Positions 8,821 through 17,398 are shown, numbered from the stretch's first letter. The stretch: 64,000 nt of DNA from Vulcanimicrobium sp035943995 (GCA_035943995.1 DASZBS010000095.1:1-64000), one strand, 5' to 3'. Made by a program: numbers and translations. Notes: generated from the letters alone by a model not told the origin.

Positions 8821-10070
8821 CGGCGCTGCTGCGCCTCGAAGCGCGCGTGGCGTTCGCCGCGTTACGGCGAATCCTCACGCACCCGTCGCGGCGCGCGCTC
8901 TGGTTCGTGACCGGTGCGCTCGCGGCGACCGCGATCGCGTTCGACGTCGCGACGTCCGATGTCGCGTCGCGCGATCTCGGCAGGTGGACGCCTTCCCCGC
9001 TGCTCGTCGCCGCGGTCGCCGCGGGTGTCCTCGCGTTCGCCGCGCTCGTTGGGCGGCGGACACCGCTCACCTACGGCACGCGTGCCGCGGACACGGTCTG
9101 GTGGCACTACGCCGGCATCGACGCGGGCGCCGGACAACGCGCCACGACCGCGATTCTCACCCTGCGTGCGACGGCGCTGATCGCGCTCGGCGCCGTGCCG
9201 ATCGGCGCGCTGCTCGCACTCGCCGCGCCGCAGCGAGCCGGAGCGATCGTCGCGCTCGCCGCCATCGTCATCGTGCTCGCGCCCGCGACGGTCCTCGTGT
9301 CGTCGGCTTGCGCGCCGCGCACCGTCGCGGATGGTGCGCGCACTTCACGTTCCGGAGCAAGGACCACCGAAGCGCTCGACGACGGTGCTGCGCCGGCGGC
9401 GGAACGGTCCCGAACGGAGATTCCGCACGGTCTGATGGCGGCGCGCTGGCTCGTCGCCGTGCGCCGCGGCGAAACGCTCGTGCCGTACGACCGCTTCGCG
9501 TTCGGCGTCGTCGCGGGTTTCGTCGCACCCCGCGTTAGTGCGGTTGCAGGCGGCCAGCTCATCGCGATGGCGATCGTCATCGGCGGGCTCGCGGTGCTGC
9601 TGGACGCCTCGATTCGCGGCACGACCGCGCCCGCGACGCTGCGCTCGCCGTGGTGGCGCGCCGCAATCGGCGCGTCGCCGCCGGCGCTCGCGACGTGGGC
9701 GTTCTCCGACGCCGCGGGGACTGCATCGCTGCTGGCCGGACTCGCGCTCGGGCTCGGCATCGCGCTCGGAAACCCGGCTCCGGCGTTCGCCGCGCTCCCG
9801 GCGATCCTGCTGGTGCCGACGGCGCTGCGTCTGGTCGTCCTCGCCGTCGACACGTCCTATCCGGCCGCGGTCGATCGCCGCGGCGCCGGCGCGACCGTTC
9901 GCCTCGTGGTCGTGTGGCAATTGACGATCGCGATCTTCGCGCTCGCGGTCGTCACGGGTGCCCGCGGCGGCGCGTACGCGAGCATCGCGGCGACGACCGC
10001 CGCGCTGTGTGTCGTCGTCGCCGCCGCGGCATGGTACGGCGCAGCGCGACTCCCGTCCGCCGTCGACTGA
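8817..10070 (+). CDS. ABC transporter permease
   Basis: A 417-residue hydrophobic protein beginning at the TTG that overlaps the ATPase stop (LTALLRLEARVAFAALRRIL). Many Ala/Val/Leu-rich membrane segments are visible, for example LLVAAVAAGVLAFAALV, IVALAAIVIVLAPATVLV and TLPAILLV-type stretches near the end. A central hydrophilic loop (about residues 180-210) separates two membrane blocks. No specific permease family is recognised; assignment rests on hydrophobicity and coupling to the ATPase. Confidence 0.75.
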   Translation: MTALLRLEARVAFAALRRILTHPSRRALWFVTGALAATAIAFDVATSDVASRDLGRWTPSPLLVAAVAAGVLAFAALVGRRTPLTYGTRAADTVWWHYAGIDAGAGQRATTAILTLRATALIALGAVPIGALLALAAPQRAGAIVALAAIVIVLAPATVLVSSACAPRTVADGARTSRSGARTTEALDDGAAPAAERSRTEIPHGLMAARWLVAVRRGETLVPYDRFAFGVVAGFVAPRVSAVAGGQLIAMAIVIGGLAVLLDASIRGTTAPATLRSPWWRAAIGASPPALATWAFSDAAGTASLLAGLALGLGIALGNPAPAFAALPAILLVPTALRLVVLAVDTSYPAAVDRRGAGATVRLVVVWQLTIAIFALAVVTGARGGAYASIAATTAALCVVVAAAAWYGAARLPSAVD

Positions 10071-10090
10071 TCGCTCGAGAGTTCGAATCG

Positions 10091-11017
10091 CTAGAGGAGC
10101 GCGTACCGCTGGAACGGTTCCGCGTTGCCGTAGCCGAGCTCCGCGCGGATCACGTCGGCGCCGGCGTCCTCGCCGAGCTTCGAGAGGTCGGGATCGAGCA
10201 GCGCCGCTTCCTGCTTCGTCGGTTCGCGCATGACATGTTCCGCGCGCACGCGGCCTTCCGACTCGAGCGCCAACAGGTACGCGAGGATCTGTCGCGCTGC
10301 CGCCGGCCACAGGCGCCGGTCGACATCCGCGTAGACATGCGCGACCAGCGCCGGGATGGTGTCGAAACCACCGCGGAGACCGGCGACGATCTGCCGCTCG
10401 CGCGCTTCGCGGTGCGCGATGTACTCGTCGAGCTTCCCGCGGACGTCCCGAATTTCGGGGCCGTGGCCGCCGTAGATCGCGTGCGCGTCGCCGTACTCGT
10501 CGCGCAGCCGGTGCAGCGTGCGCTGGTAGGTGCGCATGTCGCCGCCCGGCGGCGCGACGACGACGGTTCCGGTGCCGATCACGACGTCGCCCGTGAACAG
10601 GGCGCGCTCGTCGTCGAGCACGAACACCAGATGATCGCGCGCATGGCCCGGTGCGTGCAGCACGGTGAACGCCGCGTCGTCGAACGCGAGCCGTTCGCCT
10701 TCGGCGAGGGTGCGGTCGTGCGGGAACCGGGCGTCGGAATGCGCATACACGGGCGCGCCCGTGGCGGCCGCCAGCGGTGCCGCGCCCGGATAATGATCCG
10801 GGTGCCCGTGCGTCACCAAGATCGCCGCGTAGGATGAGCCCGAATCCCGCGCCGCAGCGACGAACGCGTCGCGCTGCGCGTCGTCGATGGGACCGGGGTC
10901 GATCGCGACCAGCGCGCGCGGCCCGACGCGCACGACGTAGCCGTTCGTTCCGTCGAGCGTCATCGGCGACGCGTTGTTCGCGCGCAGGCGCGCGACGCGC
11001 TCGCTGAGCCTTACCAC
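10091..11017 (-). CDS. MBL-fold metallo-hydrolase
   Basis: A 308-residue metallo-beta-lactamase-fold protein with the metal motif THGHPDH (residues 69-75). Further ligand positions lie in APGHARDHLVFV and LFTGDVVIGTG. The C-terminal winged-helix-like part (VYADVDRRLWPAAARQILAYLLALESEGRV) is typical of LACTB2/Rbn-type MBL proteins, suggesting an RNase or thioester/lactone hydrolase. The GTG start (VVRLSERVARL) overlaps the NUDIX stop by 7 bases, so the two are co-translated. Confidence 0.82.
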   Translation of the reverse strand: MVRLSERVARLRANNASPMTLDGTNGYVVRVGPRALVAIDPGPIDDAQRDAFVAAARDSGSSYAAILVTHGHPDHYPGAAPLAAATGAPVYAHSDARFPHDRTLAEGERLAFDDAAFTVLHAPGHARDHLVFVLDDERALFTGDVVIGTGTVVVAPPGGDMRTYQRTLHRLRDEYGDAHAIYGGHGPEIRDVRGKLDEYIAHREARERQIVAGLRGGFDTIPALVAHVYADVDRRLWPAAARQILAYLLALESEGRVRAEHVMREPTKQEAALLDPDLSKLGEDAGADVIRAELGYGNAEPFQRYALL

Positions 11018-11739
11018 GCGTTCTCGAGCTCCGGGATCAGCAAGAACTTCGGCCCCGGTTGCACGTCCGGCGACACGGTCACGATCGGCTTGGTGCGTGC
11101 GAACGCGAGCAGGTCGTCGACCGTGTCGTACGGTGCGATGCGCTCCAGGTGCTTGATCGTCGGAAAGATCAGGTTGATCTCGCCGCGCGCGTTCGCTGCG
11201 AGCGCTTCGGACGGCGCGATCCACCGCCCGTCGAGCACTTCGGTCGCGTCGGCTTCGGCGACTTGGTCCACCGGCGCGCGGCCGACGAAGAACCGTGCGT
11301 CGAAGCGGCGCGTGGCCAGCTCGGCCTTCGGCGTGATCCAGCGCGAGAAGTATTGCAGCTGCGACGCGTCGATCGACACGTCGAGGCGTTCGAGCACGTC
11401 GCCGAACGCGATCTCCCCGGCGTGCATCGACTGCCGCAGCCCGGCGAGCTGCGCGACGTGCACGGCACGGTCGGCGAACAGCAGCCCGACCTCTTCGAAC
11501 GTCTCGCGTGCGGCGGCCATCGCGTACGCCGGATCGACGTCGCCGGCGGAACCGTGCAGGCGCCGTGCCGCCGCATCGCGGTCCGCGTCGTCCACCCGAC
11601 CGCCCGGAAACACGTACTGGTCCGGCAAGAACACGGCGCGCGCGTTGCGGCGCACCATGAAGACCTGCAAGCCCTCGCTCGTATCGCGTCCGACGATGAC
11701 GGTCGCGGCATCGCGAATCTCCCGGCCCGGGTCGCTCAC
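11011..11739 (-). CDS. NUDIX hydrolase, NUDT19-like
   Basis: A 242-residue protein with the core of the Nudix box (AARETFEEVGLLF), preceded by PDQYVFPGGRVDDAD. As in NUDT19/CoA-diphosphatase-like members, an insertion separates the GGR element from the REXXEE helix, so the canonical 23-residue spacing is not met. Likely a pyrophosphohydrolase on a nucleotide-linked metabolite such as CoA esters. The GTG at VSDPGREIRD was chosen because the first beta-strand (AATVIVGR) follows directly. It is the first gene of a two-gene unit with the MBL protein. Confidence 0.8.
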   Translation of the reverse strand: MSDPGREIRDAATVIVGRDTSEGLQVFMVRRNARAVFLPDQYVFPGGRVDDADRDAAARRLHGSAGDVDPAYAMAAARETFEEVGLLFADRAVHVAQLAGLRQSMHAGEIAFGDVLERLDVSIDASQLQYFSRWITPKAELATRRFDARFFVGRAPVDQVAEADATEVLDGRWIAPSEALAANARGEINLIFPTIKHLERIAPYDTVDDLLAFARTKPIVTVSPDVQPGPKFLLIPELENAW

Positions 11740-11778
11740 CGGAACCCTGCCCGTCCCGGGCCGCGTTCCTCTCCTGCT

Positions 11779-12192
11779 ATGCGTCCGTCTTCGATCCTCA
11801 CGTCGGCTCTCGTTCTCGCTCTGGGTGCGACCACACTCGCGGGAGCGCAGTCGGCTCCGGCGCCGGCGCCGACCCCGATCGCCGTCCCGACCCTGCCGCC
11901 CAACACGCCCAACGCCGGGATCATCCAGACGATCATCGGGGTCGGCGCGCAGATCCTCCAGCGCCAGGCGGTCAACAACCGCAACAACGCGCGCGGGACG
12001 GTCTCGTACTTCAAGCGCTTCGACATGCAGGTCCAGTGCGGCACCAACTGCTACCGCAGCGTGCGCCTGCACCAGGGCACCGTGATCAACCCGCGCGGCG
12101 CGACGCCGGGCGTGGGCCGCGTCGTGGACGTCAACGGGCACACCGACCCCGACGGCACGCTCGAAGCGGACAACATCACCGTCCAGCAATAA
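11779..12192 (+). CDS. Small secreted protein of unknown function
   Basis: A 137-residue protein with a clear signal peptide (MRPSSILTSALVLALGATTLAGA, then QSAPAPAPTP) and a short Pro-rich linker. The mature part includes a region with Asn/Arg repeats (QAVNNRNNARG) and two close cysteines (MQVQCGTNCYRSVRLHQG), followed by GTVINPRGATPGVGRVVDVNGH. The C-terminal half looks beta-rich. I recognise no family. It is divergent from the NUDIX/MBL unit. Confidence 0.65.
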   Translation: MRPSSILTSALVLALGATTLAGAQSAPAPAPTPIAVPTLPPNTPNAGIIQTIIGVGAQILQRQAVNNRNNARGTVSYFKRFDMQVQCGTNCYRSVRLHQGTVINPRGATPGVGRVVDVNGHTDPDGTLEADNITVQQ

Positions 12193-12317
12193 TCTCCGGT
12201 ACTGCTCGGAAGCGAGCGCCGGCTCGGCCGACCTGCGGTTCCATCCAGCGGTTGAGCGACAATCCGATCTCCGGCGGCGTCCGTTACGTCGAAGCACAAC
12301 TTTCCGGAGATAGTATT

Positions 12318-13031
12318 TTGATCAAACGATTCACGGCCGCAGCGGCCGGCGCGGCGCTGGCCGCACTCTGCATCGCGCCTGCGCTCGCGCAGACGACGAT
12401 GTCGACGCCCTCGTCGATGGCGACCCCGGCTCCTGCGATGGGCGGCTCGATGGGCGGTTCCATGCACAAGGGCTCGATGGGCATGATGGGCCCCGACCAC
12501 GGGATGCCGGAAGGCACCGCGGGCGGCGACGGCGTCAGCTACACGGGCGCGCCCGATCTTCAGGCCGCGATCTCGCTCGTCACCGCGGGCGGCGCACCCG
12601 GTCACTTCTCGCTCGTCAAAGCGCTGACGGCGCTCGCCGGCGCGAAGACCGCGAACGCGGAAGTCGCGAAGCTCACCAAGCAGTACGGCGCGGCGAAGGT
12701 CGGTTCGTTCGTCGCGGTGCAGAACTTTGCCGTGAACGACGCGGTCGCAGTCGCGACCAAAGCCGGCGTGAAGTTCCCGTCGCCGACGCTTCATGGTAAG
12801 ACGCTCGCCGTGCGCGTCGTCACGCTCGGTCTCGTCGACGGAACGTACTACGAGGGCGTGCAGCTCGACCATCTCGTGACCAACAAGATCCACGAGGCCG
12901 TGATGGGTCACATCGACGGCAAGTTCGGTGCCGCCGCCGATGCGAACTACCATCGCATCGCCAACCAGGCGCACTACGACCTTGCGCAGGCGCTCGGCGC
13001 GAAGACCGTCAAGCTGGCGGCGTTCCACTAG
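12318..13031 (+). CDS. Secreted protein of unknown function, Met/Gly-rich N-terminus
   Basis: A 237-residue protein. The start is the TTG at 12318 (LIKRFTAAAAGAALAALC), preceded by CGGAGA at suitable spacing; cleavage is predicted after PALAQ. The mature N-terminus is a low-complexity Met/Ser/Gly/His tract (GGSMGGSMHKGSMGMMGPDHG), the kind of stretch that can bind Cu or other soft metals, though that is inference. The rest is Ala-rich and probably helical, with His residues in YYEGVQLDHLVTNKIHEAVMGHIDG. No family is recognised. A strong terminator follows. Confidence 0.68.
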   Translation: MIKRFTAAAAGAALAALCIAPALAQTTMSTPSSMATPAPAMGGSMGGSMHKGSMGMMGPDHGMPEGTAGGDGVSYTGAPDLQAAISLVTAGGAPGHFSLVKALTALAGAKTANAEVAKLTKQYGAAKVGSFVAVQNFAVNDAVAVATKAGVKFPSPTLHGKTLAVRVVTLGLVDGTYYEGVQLDHLVTNKIHEAVMGHIDGKFGAAADANYHRIANQAHYDLAQALGAKTVKLAAFH

Positions 13032-13060
13032 CACGAATCTCTCGGCAGCGAGAAATGAGA

Positions 13061-13090
13061 AGGGCCACGCCGATCGGCGTGGCCCTTTTT
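13061..13090. terminator. Strong palindromic terminator
   Basis: A perfect 26-base palindrome (13061-13086, arms AGGGCCACGCCG / CGGCGTGGCCCT) is followed by a run of Ts (TTTTT) on the plus strand and preceded by AGAAATGAGA. It ends the secreted-protein gene at 13031. Because it is palindromic it could also stop a minus-strand transcript coming from 13331, although the T-tail on that side is weak. Confidence 0.88.
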
Positions 13091-13143
13091 CTGTCTTGTT
13101 CGTTGTCGTGCGGCCAATCGGTCGCTACGACGTCTGTTCCTTC

Positions 13144-13303
13144 GGTGGATCCTCGGTCATCGAGCTGATGCCGCCCTCCTGCCTTCGGATTGCTTGGTTG
13201 CGCTTGTGAGAATCGATTGAAGTCGCTCTTGTCACCGCCGGCGCGCATTCAGCCGGTCGGTGCCCTGTACCCGGGTGGATCTTGCGACGTCAAGCCGCCC
13301 TCC
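13144..13303. repeat. Two direct copies of a GGTGGATC-hairpin-CCGCCCTCC motif
   Basis: Copy 1 spans 13144-13179 and copy 2 spans 13274-13303. Both begin GGTGGATC and end CCGCCCTCC. Between these ends the sequences differ but each keeps a 4-bp stem: CATC/GAUG-type in copy 1 and CTTG/CAAG in copy 2. Outer ends can pair as GGUGG/CCGCC with one U-G wobble on the plus strand. Conserved ends with a changed but still pairing inner stem are a hint of RNA selection. The CCUCC (plus) or GGAGG (minus) sequence resembles anti-Shine-Dalgarno or Shine-Dalgarno/CsrA-type sites. Confidence 0.5.
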
Positions 13304-13337
13304 CGTATGTCGTGGTGTCTTACCTCGAGGTGGCCTC

Positions 13338-13366
13338 ATCGTACTCTCGTCGTGCGGTAGGGTCAA
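13338..13366 (-). promoter_or_regulatory. Putative sigma70-type promoter, minus strand
   Basis: TTGACC (five of six to the -35 consensus) and TACGAT (four of six to the -10 consensus) with exactly 17 bases between, reading leftwards into the candidate RNA. No gene start follows it on this strand before the terminator at 13061-13090. Confidence 0.4.
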
Positions 13367-13432
13367 CCCCGGTTTTTGGGGTTTCCGGGAATCGTTCGCA
13401 CTTGCTTGGCAGCAGCAAAGGCGAACAGGCCG

Positions 13433-14131
13433 ATGCCGCAAAGAGAGCATGCGGTGAGCTCTCGTCTGGGCCGTGTGCTGCGCCGCCTCGAAGCGGTATC
13501 GATCCTCTTGGCGTCGTTCGGGCTCGCGGCGTTCGTCGTTTCGCACCGGCCGTGGGTCGAGCACGTGCTCGCCGAGATCGGCCCGTTCGCGATGCCGCTG
13601 GCGATCCTCGTGTTCGCGGTCGTCGCATCGGCGCCGTTCTCGGTCACGGATGCGCTCGCCATCATGAACGGCGTCCTGTTCGGCCCCGTGTGGGGGTCGG
13701 TCGTCAACGCCGCGGGGCTCGTGCTCGCCGCGGTGATCGGGTACGTCGTCGCGCTGCGCACCTCGGCTGCGTTCGACGTGAAGAAGAACGTCGAGCGATT
13801 GCCGCCGTGGGCGCGGCGTTTCCGCATCGGTTCGCCGATGTTCCTGATCGTCGTGCGCGTGATCCCCGGCCTCGGCGGAACGATCGCCACGCAGACGGCG
13901 GCCGCGCTGCGCGTCGGATACTTTCGCCAGATCTACACGATGTGCGCGGTTGCGGTCCCGATCTGCACGGTGCTCGCGGTGTTCGGCAACGTAACGTCCG
14001 ACTATCTCGACCAGCACGTCTTCAGGCCCGTCCAAAACTCCATGGAGAAACATCACATCCACTTCCCGCACCGCCCCGCGCGTCCGCACGTGACGCCCTC
14101 GCACCAACCACAGCCGGCGGTGAAGCCGTGA
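13433..14131 (+). CDS. TVP38/TMEM64 (DedA-like, SNARE-associated) membrane protein
   Basis: A 232-residue inner-membrane protein with the VTT/SNARE-associated domain. It shows VVASAPFSVTDALAIMNGVLFGPVWGSVVN, then a re-entrant region RFRIGSPMFLIVVRVIPGLGG and a C-terminal membrane helix (AVAVPICTVLAVFG). Members of this fold are thought to act in lipid scrambling or undecaprenyl-phosphate transport. The C-terminal tail is His-rich (MEKHHIHFPHRPARPHV). The start could be the ATG at 13433 or the GTG at 13454 (VSSRLGRVLRR). The end overlaps the RNase D GTG (GTGA). Confidence 0.78.
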   Translation: MPQREHAVSSRLGRVLRRLEAVSILLASFGLAAFVVSHRPWVEHVLAEIGPFAMPLAILVFAVVASAPFSVTDALAIMNGVLFGPVWGSVVNAAGLVLAAVIGYVVALRTSAAFDVKKNVERLPPWARRFRIGSPMFLIVVRVIPGLGGTIATQTAAALRVGYFRQIYTMCAVAVPICTVLAVFGNVTSDYLDQHVFRPVQNSMEKHHIHFPHRPARPHVTPSHQPQPAVKP

Positions 14132-15360
14132 GCGCTCCGGCGACGTCCGGCTTGCCGGTCGCGCTCGTCGACACGCCGGACGCGCTCGCGCGCACCTGCG
14201 AACGCATCGCGCAGGCGCCGCGCGTCGCGCTCGACACCGAGTTCCACACCGAGAAGTCGTACACGCCGCACCTGATGGTGGTGCAATTGCTGTTCGAAGA
14301 CGGCGTCGCGCTGGTCGATCCGCTCGCGCTGCGCGATCTGCGCCCGCTGGTCGACGCGCTCGCCGGCGCGCGCGTGGTGGGGCACGCGCTCTCATCGGAT
14401 CTGCGCATCCTCGCCGACGCGTTCGAGACGCTGCCGCGCGAGGTGTACGACACGCAGGCCGCGGCGGCGTTCGCGGGCTACGGCCTGTCGATCTCGCTGC
14501 TGGACCTCGTGCGCGACCTGTGCGGCGTCACGCTGCGCAAGTCGCAGACGGTCAGCGACTGGAGCACGCGCCCGTTCACGCCCAAGCAGGTGGAGTACCT
14601 CGTCGACGACGTGCGCTACCTCTTCACGCTCGAGGATGTGCTGCGCGAGCGGCTGCGCGCGCGCGGGCGCGAGCCGTGGGCCGACGAGGAGATGCCCGCG
14701 CTCGTCCGGCTGCAGACGTACCGCAACGATCCCAAGCGGTTATATTTGCGCGTCTCGGGCAACGCGCGCATGAACCGCCGCGAGCTCGGCATCCTCAACG
14801 AGCTCGCGGCGCTGCGTGACCGCTATGCGCGCGAGCGCAACATCCCGCTCAAGTACGTGCTGCCCGACGACGTGATGGTGGGCCTCGTGTCGCTGCGGCC
14901 GAGGTCCGTCGACGAGCTGTCGCAGTTGCGCCGCATCGACGCGGGCACGCGGCGTAATCTCGGCGAGCGCATCATCGAAGCGGTCAAGCGCGGCGAGGCG
15001 ATCCCCGACGACGAGCTGCCGCCGCGCGCACCCAAGCCGCTGGGTCCGCAGCGCGAAGCGCTCGTGTCGACGATGGCGGTGCTCGTCGGCGCGCTGGCCG
15101 CGGACAACGACGTGCCGACCACGCTGCTGCTCCCGCGCGCCGCGCTCGAGCGGATCGCGCGCGAGGCGCCGCAATCACCCGACGGACTGGGCGACGTGGT
15201 GAACCTGACGTCGTGGCGGCGCCAGCTCGTGGTCGACCCGCTGTGGGAGCTGCTGTCGGGCGAGTCGGTGCTGCGCGTGCGCGGCTACCGCAACGCCGAC
15301 CCGCGCACGGTGTTCGAGCGGGCTAGCGCACTGGTGGACGAACCGCTGCCGTCAGCGTGA
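14128..15360 (+). CDS. rnd: Ribonuclease D
   Basis: A 410-residue 3'-5' exoribonuclease for tRNA and other structured RNA trimming. DEDD-family motifs appear in order: Exo I DTEFHTE (Asp36, Glu38), Exo II VVGHALSSDLRIL, and Exo III YLVDDVRYLFTL with the Tyr-x3-Asp typical of DEDDy enzymes. An HRDC-type helical domain follows (RRELGILNELAALRDRYARERNIP) and a second C-terminal helical region. Its GTG overlaps the stop of the preceding membrane-protein gene. The last 9 bases overlap a convergent gene. Confidence 0.92.
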   Translation: MSAPATSGLPVALVDTPDALARTCERIAQAPRVALDTEFHTEKSYTPHLMVVQLLFEDGVALVDPLALRDLRPLVDALAGARVVGHALSSDLRILADAFETLPREVYDTQAAAAFAGYGLSISLLDLVRDLCGVTLRKSQTVSDWSTRPFTPKQVEYLVDDVRYLFTLEDVLRERLRARGREPWADEEMPALVRLQTYRNDPKRLYLRVSGNARMNRRELGILNELAALRDRYARERNIPLKYVLPDDVMVGLVSLRPRSVDELSQLRRIDAGTRRNLGERIIEAVKRGEAIPDDELPPRAPKPLGPQREALVSTMAVLVGALAADNDVPTTLLLPRAALERIAREAPQSPDGLGDVVNLTSWRRQLVVDPLWELLSGESVLRVRGYRNADPRTVFERASALVDEPLPSA

Positions 15361-16830
15361 CGCGGCCGGCGCGATGCCGCTGGGGCCGCTGCCGCCGTCC
15401 TCGACGAACGACACCTGGCCGTTCGTCAGATCGACCGGCAGGACTTTGACGACGGTGTTCGCCGGCGTCCCCGGCGGATCGCACGCGAGCGTGTAGTCGA
15501 CGCGCACGGCCGGGATCGCGCCCGCCTCACGCGCCACGCTGTTGACGTTGTTCACGCGAATGTCGCAGTGCTGGTTCGGCTTGTGCTGAATCGCGACGAG
15601 CAGCATCTTCTTGGCGAAGTAGTCCGCGCCGAACGGCTCTTTGTTTGCGCTGAAGTCGAACATTGCGTGCAGGTCTTTCCAGTTGCGCACGGCCGCGAAG
15701 ATCACGTAGTCGCCCGCGGGGTCGCGCCGGAGCTCCTGTCCTTTCGCGGCCGACGCCCAACCGGACGCTCCGCGAACTTCTTCGTCGGCGAACACTTCGT
15801 TGTGGAGGTTGTTGCCGGGCGTGTCCCACGTGTAGCCGGCGGCGATCGGGTACGGCCAATCCATCGTCGGGAGCGGCGCGCCGGCGGCGAGCGCGTCCTG
15901 CCGCGCGTACACCGGCGCGAGCCGGTTGCGGTTGATGTCGAGCAGCGCGCGGCAGTTCGCCGCCGCGTTGTCGGGGACCGACGCCGGCCACGCTCCGCAC
16001 GTCACGAGCTCGTCGTTGGGCACCTTGAACGGGTCCGCCGGATTGGCGATGTCGCTGTCGCGCGCGAACGGAACGTTGAGATCACGGTCGGCGACCGTCT
16101 TGTACGACCGCAGAAACGCGTCGTTGACGAGCCGCATCTGCGGGAACTTCGTGCAGTTCTGGTTCGCCGCGAGCCCGGCCGCCGTGCGGCGGTACGCGGT
16201 TTCGAAGCTCGCGGTGTCCTTTCCGCGCAGCGCGTCGCCGGCGTCTTTGGCGGCTTGCAGCGCGACCTGGCACGGATCGGACGGATCGGCTTTGGCGACG
16301 CGCTGCGCGCTGTCGTTGTCCGCGATCTGCGTCGTGCAATTCGCCCGGACGTCCCGCGGAAGCTTCGACCACGCGGCGCACTGGCGCAGCAGCGGCTTCG
16401 CCAGCGCGAACGACGTCGCCGCGCTCGGCCGGCCGAGCACCTGCTCCGCCTCGCCGCGCAGCGACAACAAGAACGCCTTGTTGACCAGATACATCTGGCC
16501 GCGGACGTCGTTTTGCTCGCGCGACCGGTTCGCGATCGACCCGCAGGCGTGCTCGTTCCAGTCGAGGCCCGCCGCGACTTCGTCGAGCGTCTTGAGCGCG
16601 TCGGCCGGCGAGGGGTTCTGCGTCTGGAGCCGGCGCGAGGCTTCCTGTTCGTCGACCAGCGCACGGTGGCACGGCGAGTGCAGCCGGGTAATCGCCTGAT
16701 CGTCGGCCGCGCCGGCGGGCGTCGCACCCGCCGCTCCGGTGACGAGCAGCAGGGCGGAAGCGAGCATTGCCCGGACGGGACGTCGTGTGCGGTCGGTCAC
16801 AGCGGAAGGCTTACTCCGTCGACCGGCCAC
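15352..16830 (-). CDS. Secreted protein with two cysteine-containing repeat modules, unknown function
   Basis: A 492-residue exported protein. The signal peptide is MLASALLLVTGAAGATPAGA, following a long basic n-region. The start may be the GTG at 16830 (6 bases after the upstream stop) or the GTG at 16800. Residues from about 45-160 and 175-295 each contain the same module: GL-x-x-N-x-x-C, then LVN-x-AFL-x-S, then Cys and NC near a final N. The C-terminal third (NLHNEVFADEEVRGASGW..., YVIFAAVRNWKDLHAMFDF) is distinct, with paired cysteines in HCDIRVNN and LACDPPG. No family is recognised; it is tandem with a single-module relative at 16837-17343. Confidence 0.66.
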   Translation of the reverse strand: MAGRRSKPSAVTDRTRRPVRAMLASALLLVTGAAGATPAGAADDQAITRLHSPCHRALVDEQEASRRLQTQNPSPADALKTLDEVAAGLDWNEHACGSIANRSREQNDVRGQMYLVNKAFLLSLRGEAEQVLGRPSAATSFALAKPLLRQCAAWSKLPRDVRANCTTQIADNDSAQRVAKADPSDPCQVALQAAKDAGDALRGKDTASFETAYRRTAAGLAANQNCTKFPQMRLVNDAFLRSYKTVADRDLNVPFARDSDIANPADPFKVPNDELVTCGAWPASVPDNAAANCRALLDINRNRLAPVYARQDALAAGAPLPTMDWPYPIAAGYTWDTPGNNLHNEVFADEEVRGASGWASAAKGQELRRDPAGDYVIFAAVRNWKDLHAMFDFSANKEPFGADYFAKKMLLVAIQHKPNQHCDIRVNNVNSVAREAGAIPAVRVDYTLACDPPGTPANTVVKVLPVDLTNGQVSFVEDGGSGPSGIAPAASR

Positions 16831-16836
16831 GTTCCC

Positions 16837-17343
16837 TCAGCCGGGCGGTCTCGGCGAGGGTGACGCGGGCCGCGGCGACGCGGATGGGCCCGGCGCGGGC
16901 GATGCGGCCGAGGCTGCCTCGAAGCTGTGGTTGTACTGCAACTGGGTCCGGCAGTCGTCGGCGGTCTTCGTGCGGGCGAGCCCCGGCGTGGTGGTGCACT
17001 GTGCGAGCAGCTCGTTCGCGCGAGCGAGGTCGCGGCGCCAGTCGCCGACGTTGAGATCGTGCGCGGCGGCGGCGCGCATGGACAGCAGATACGCTTCGAA
17101 GACGAGGTGCTGCTGGGGGTTGGCGCACGACTGGTTGAGAGTGAGGCCGGCCACGGCTGAGTCGTATGCCGCCTGGCGCGTCACGGCGTTGCTGGACGCG
17201 GTGCGCTCGTACCGCAACGTCTCGGCGCACGCGTCGCGGGCCGGCGGCTCGGCCTTGACGGGCCGGCCGGCGGCAACCAGGGCGCCGGCGCAGGCGACGG
17301 CGGCTAAGAGGGCGAGCGCTGACGCGCGTGCACGAATAGTCAC
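16837..17343 (-). CDS. Small secreted protein with one copy of the cysteine module
   Basis: A 168-residue exported protein. The GTG at 17343 gives a good signal peptide (VTIRARASALALLAAVACAGALVAAG). The mature part (VAGLTLNQSCANPQQHLVFEAYLLSMRAAAAHDLNV, given here by region) matches the modules in the downstream protein: GL-x-x-N-x-S-C, an L-x-F/N-x-A-F/Y-L-L-S core, DLNV and paired cysteines LLAQC and DDCRTQLQYN. The tail is Pro/Ser-rich. It is separated by only 6 bases from the larger relative if that gene starts at 16830, so they probably form one unit. Function unknown. Confidence 0.62.
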   Translation of the reverse strand: MTIRARASALALLAAVACAGALVAAGRPVKAEPPARDACAETLRYERTASSNAVTRQAAYDSAVAGLTLNQSCANPQQHLVFEAYLLSMRAAAAHDLNVGDWRRDLARANELLAQCTTTPGLARTKTADDCRTQLQYNHSFEAASAASPAPGPSASPRPASPSPRPPG

Positions 17344-17398
17344 CCTCGCCTCGTTCCCGCGCGCGCCGCGAACTCTCACGAAGCAAGCCAAAGCCTAC

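Larger units (their letters stand above)
13061..13331 (-). ncRNA. Candidate non-coding RNA locus (strand uncertain)
   Basis: The stretch 13032-13432 contains no convincing gene. On the minus strand, TTGACC (13366-13361) and TACGAT (13343-13338) are separated by 17 bases, placing a start near 13331 and an end at the palindromic terminator, for an RNA of about 270 nt. Inside are two copies of a structured repeat (see 13144-13303). A weaker plus-strand promoter (TTGTCG 13103-13108, N17, TACGAC 13126-13131) and a plus-strand hairpin AACCCC/GGGGTT (13365-13383) mean the RNA could instead run rightwards, or be a leader of the TVP38 gene. The minus strand is preferred for its better promoter; the plus strand pairs the repeat hairpins slightly better. 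Confidence 0.35.

Noticed and set aside
13009..13248. A 79-codon minus-strand frame running through the palindromic terminator
   Set aside because: It has no ribosome site or family likeness, overlaps the end of the secreted-protein gene and reads through a strong terminator; the RNA interpretation fits better.
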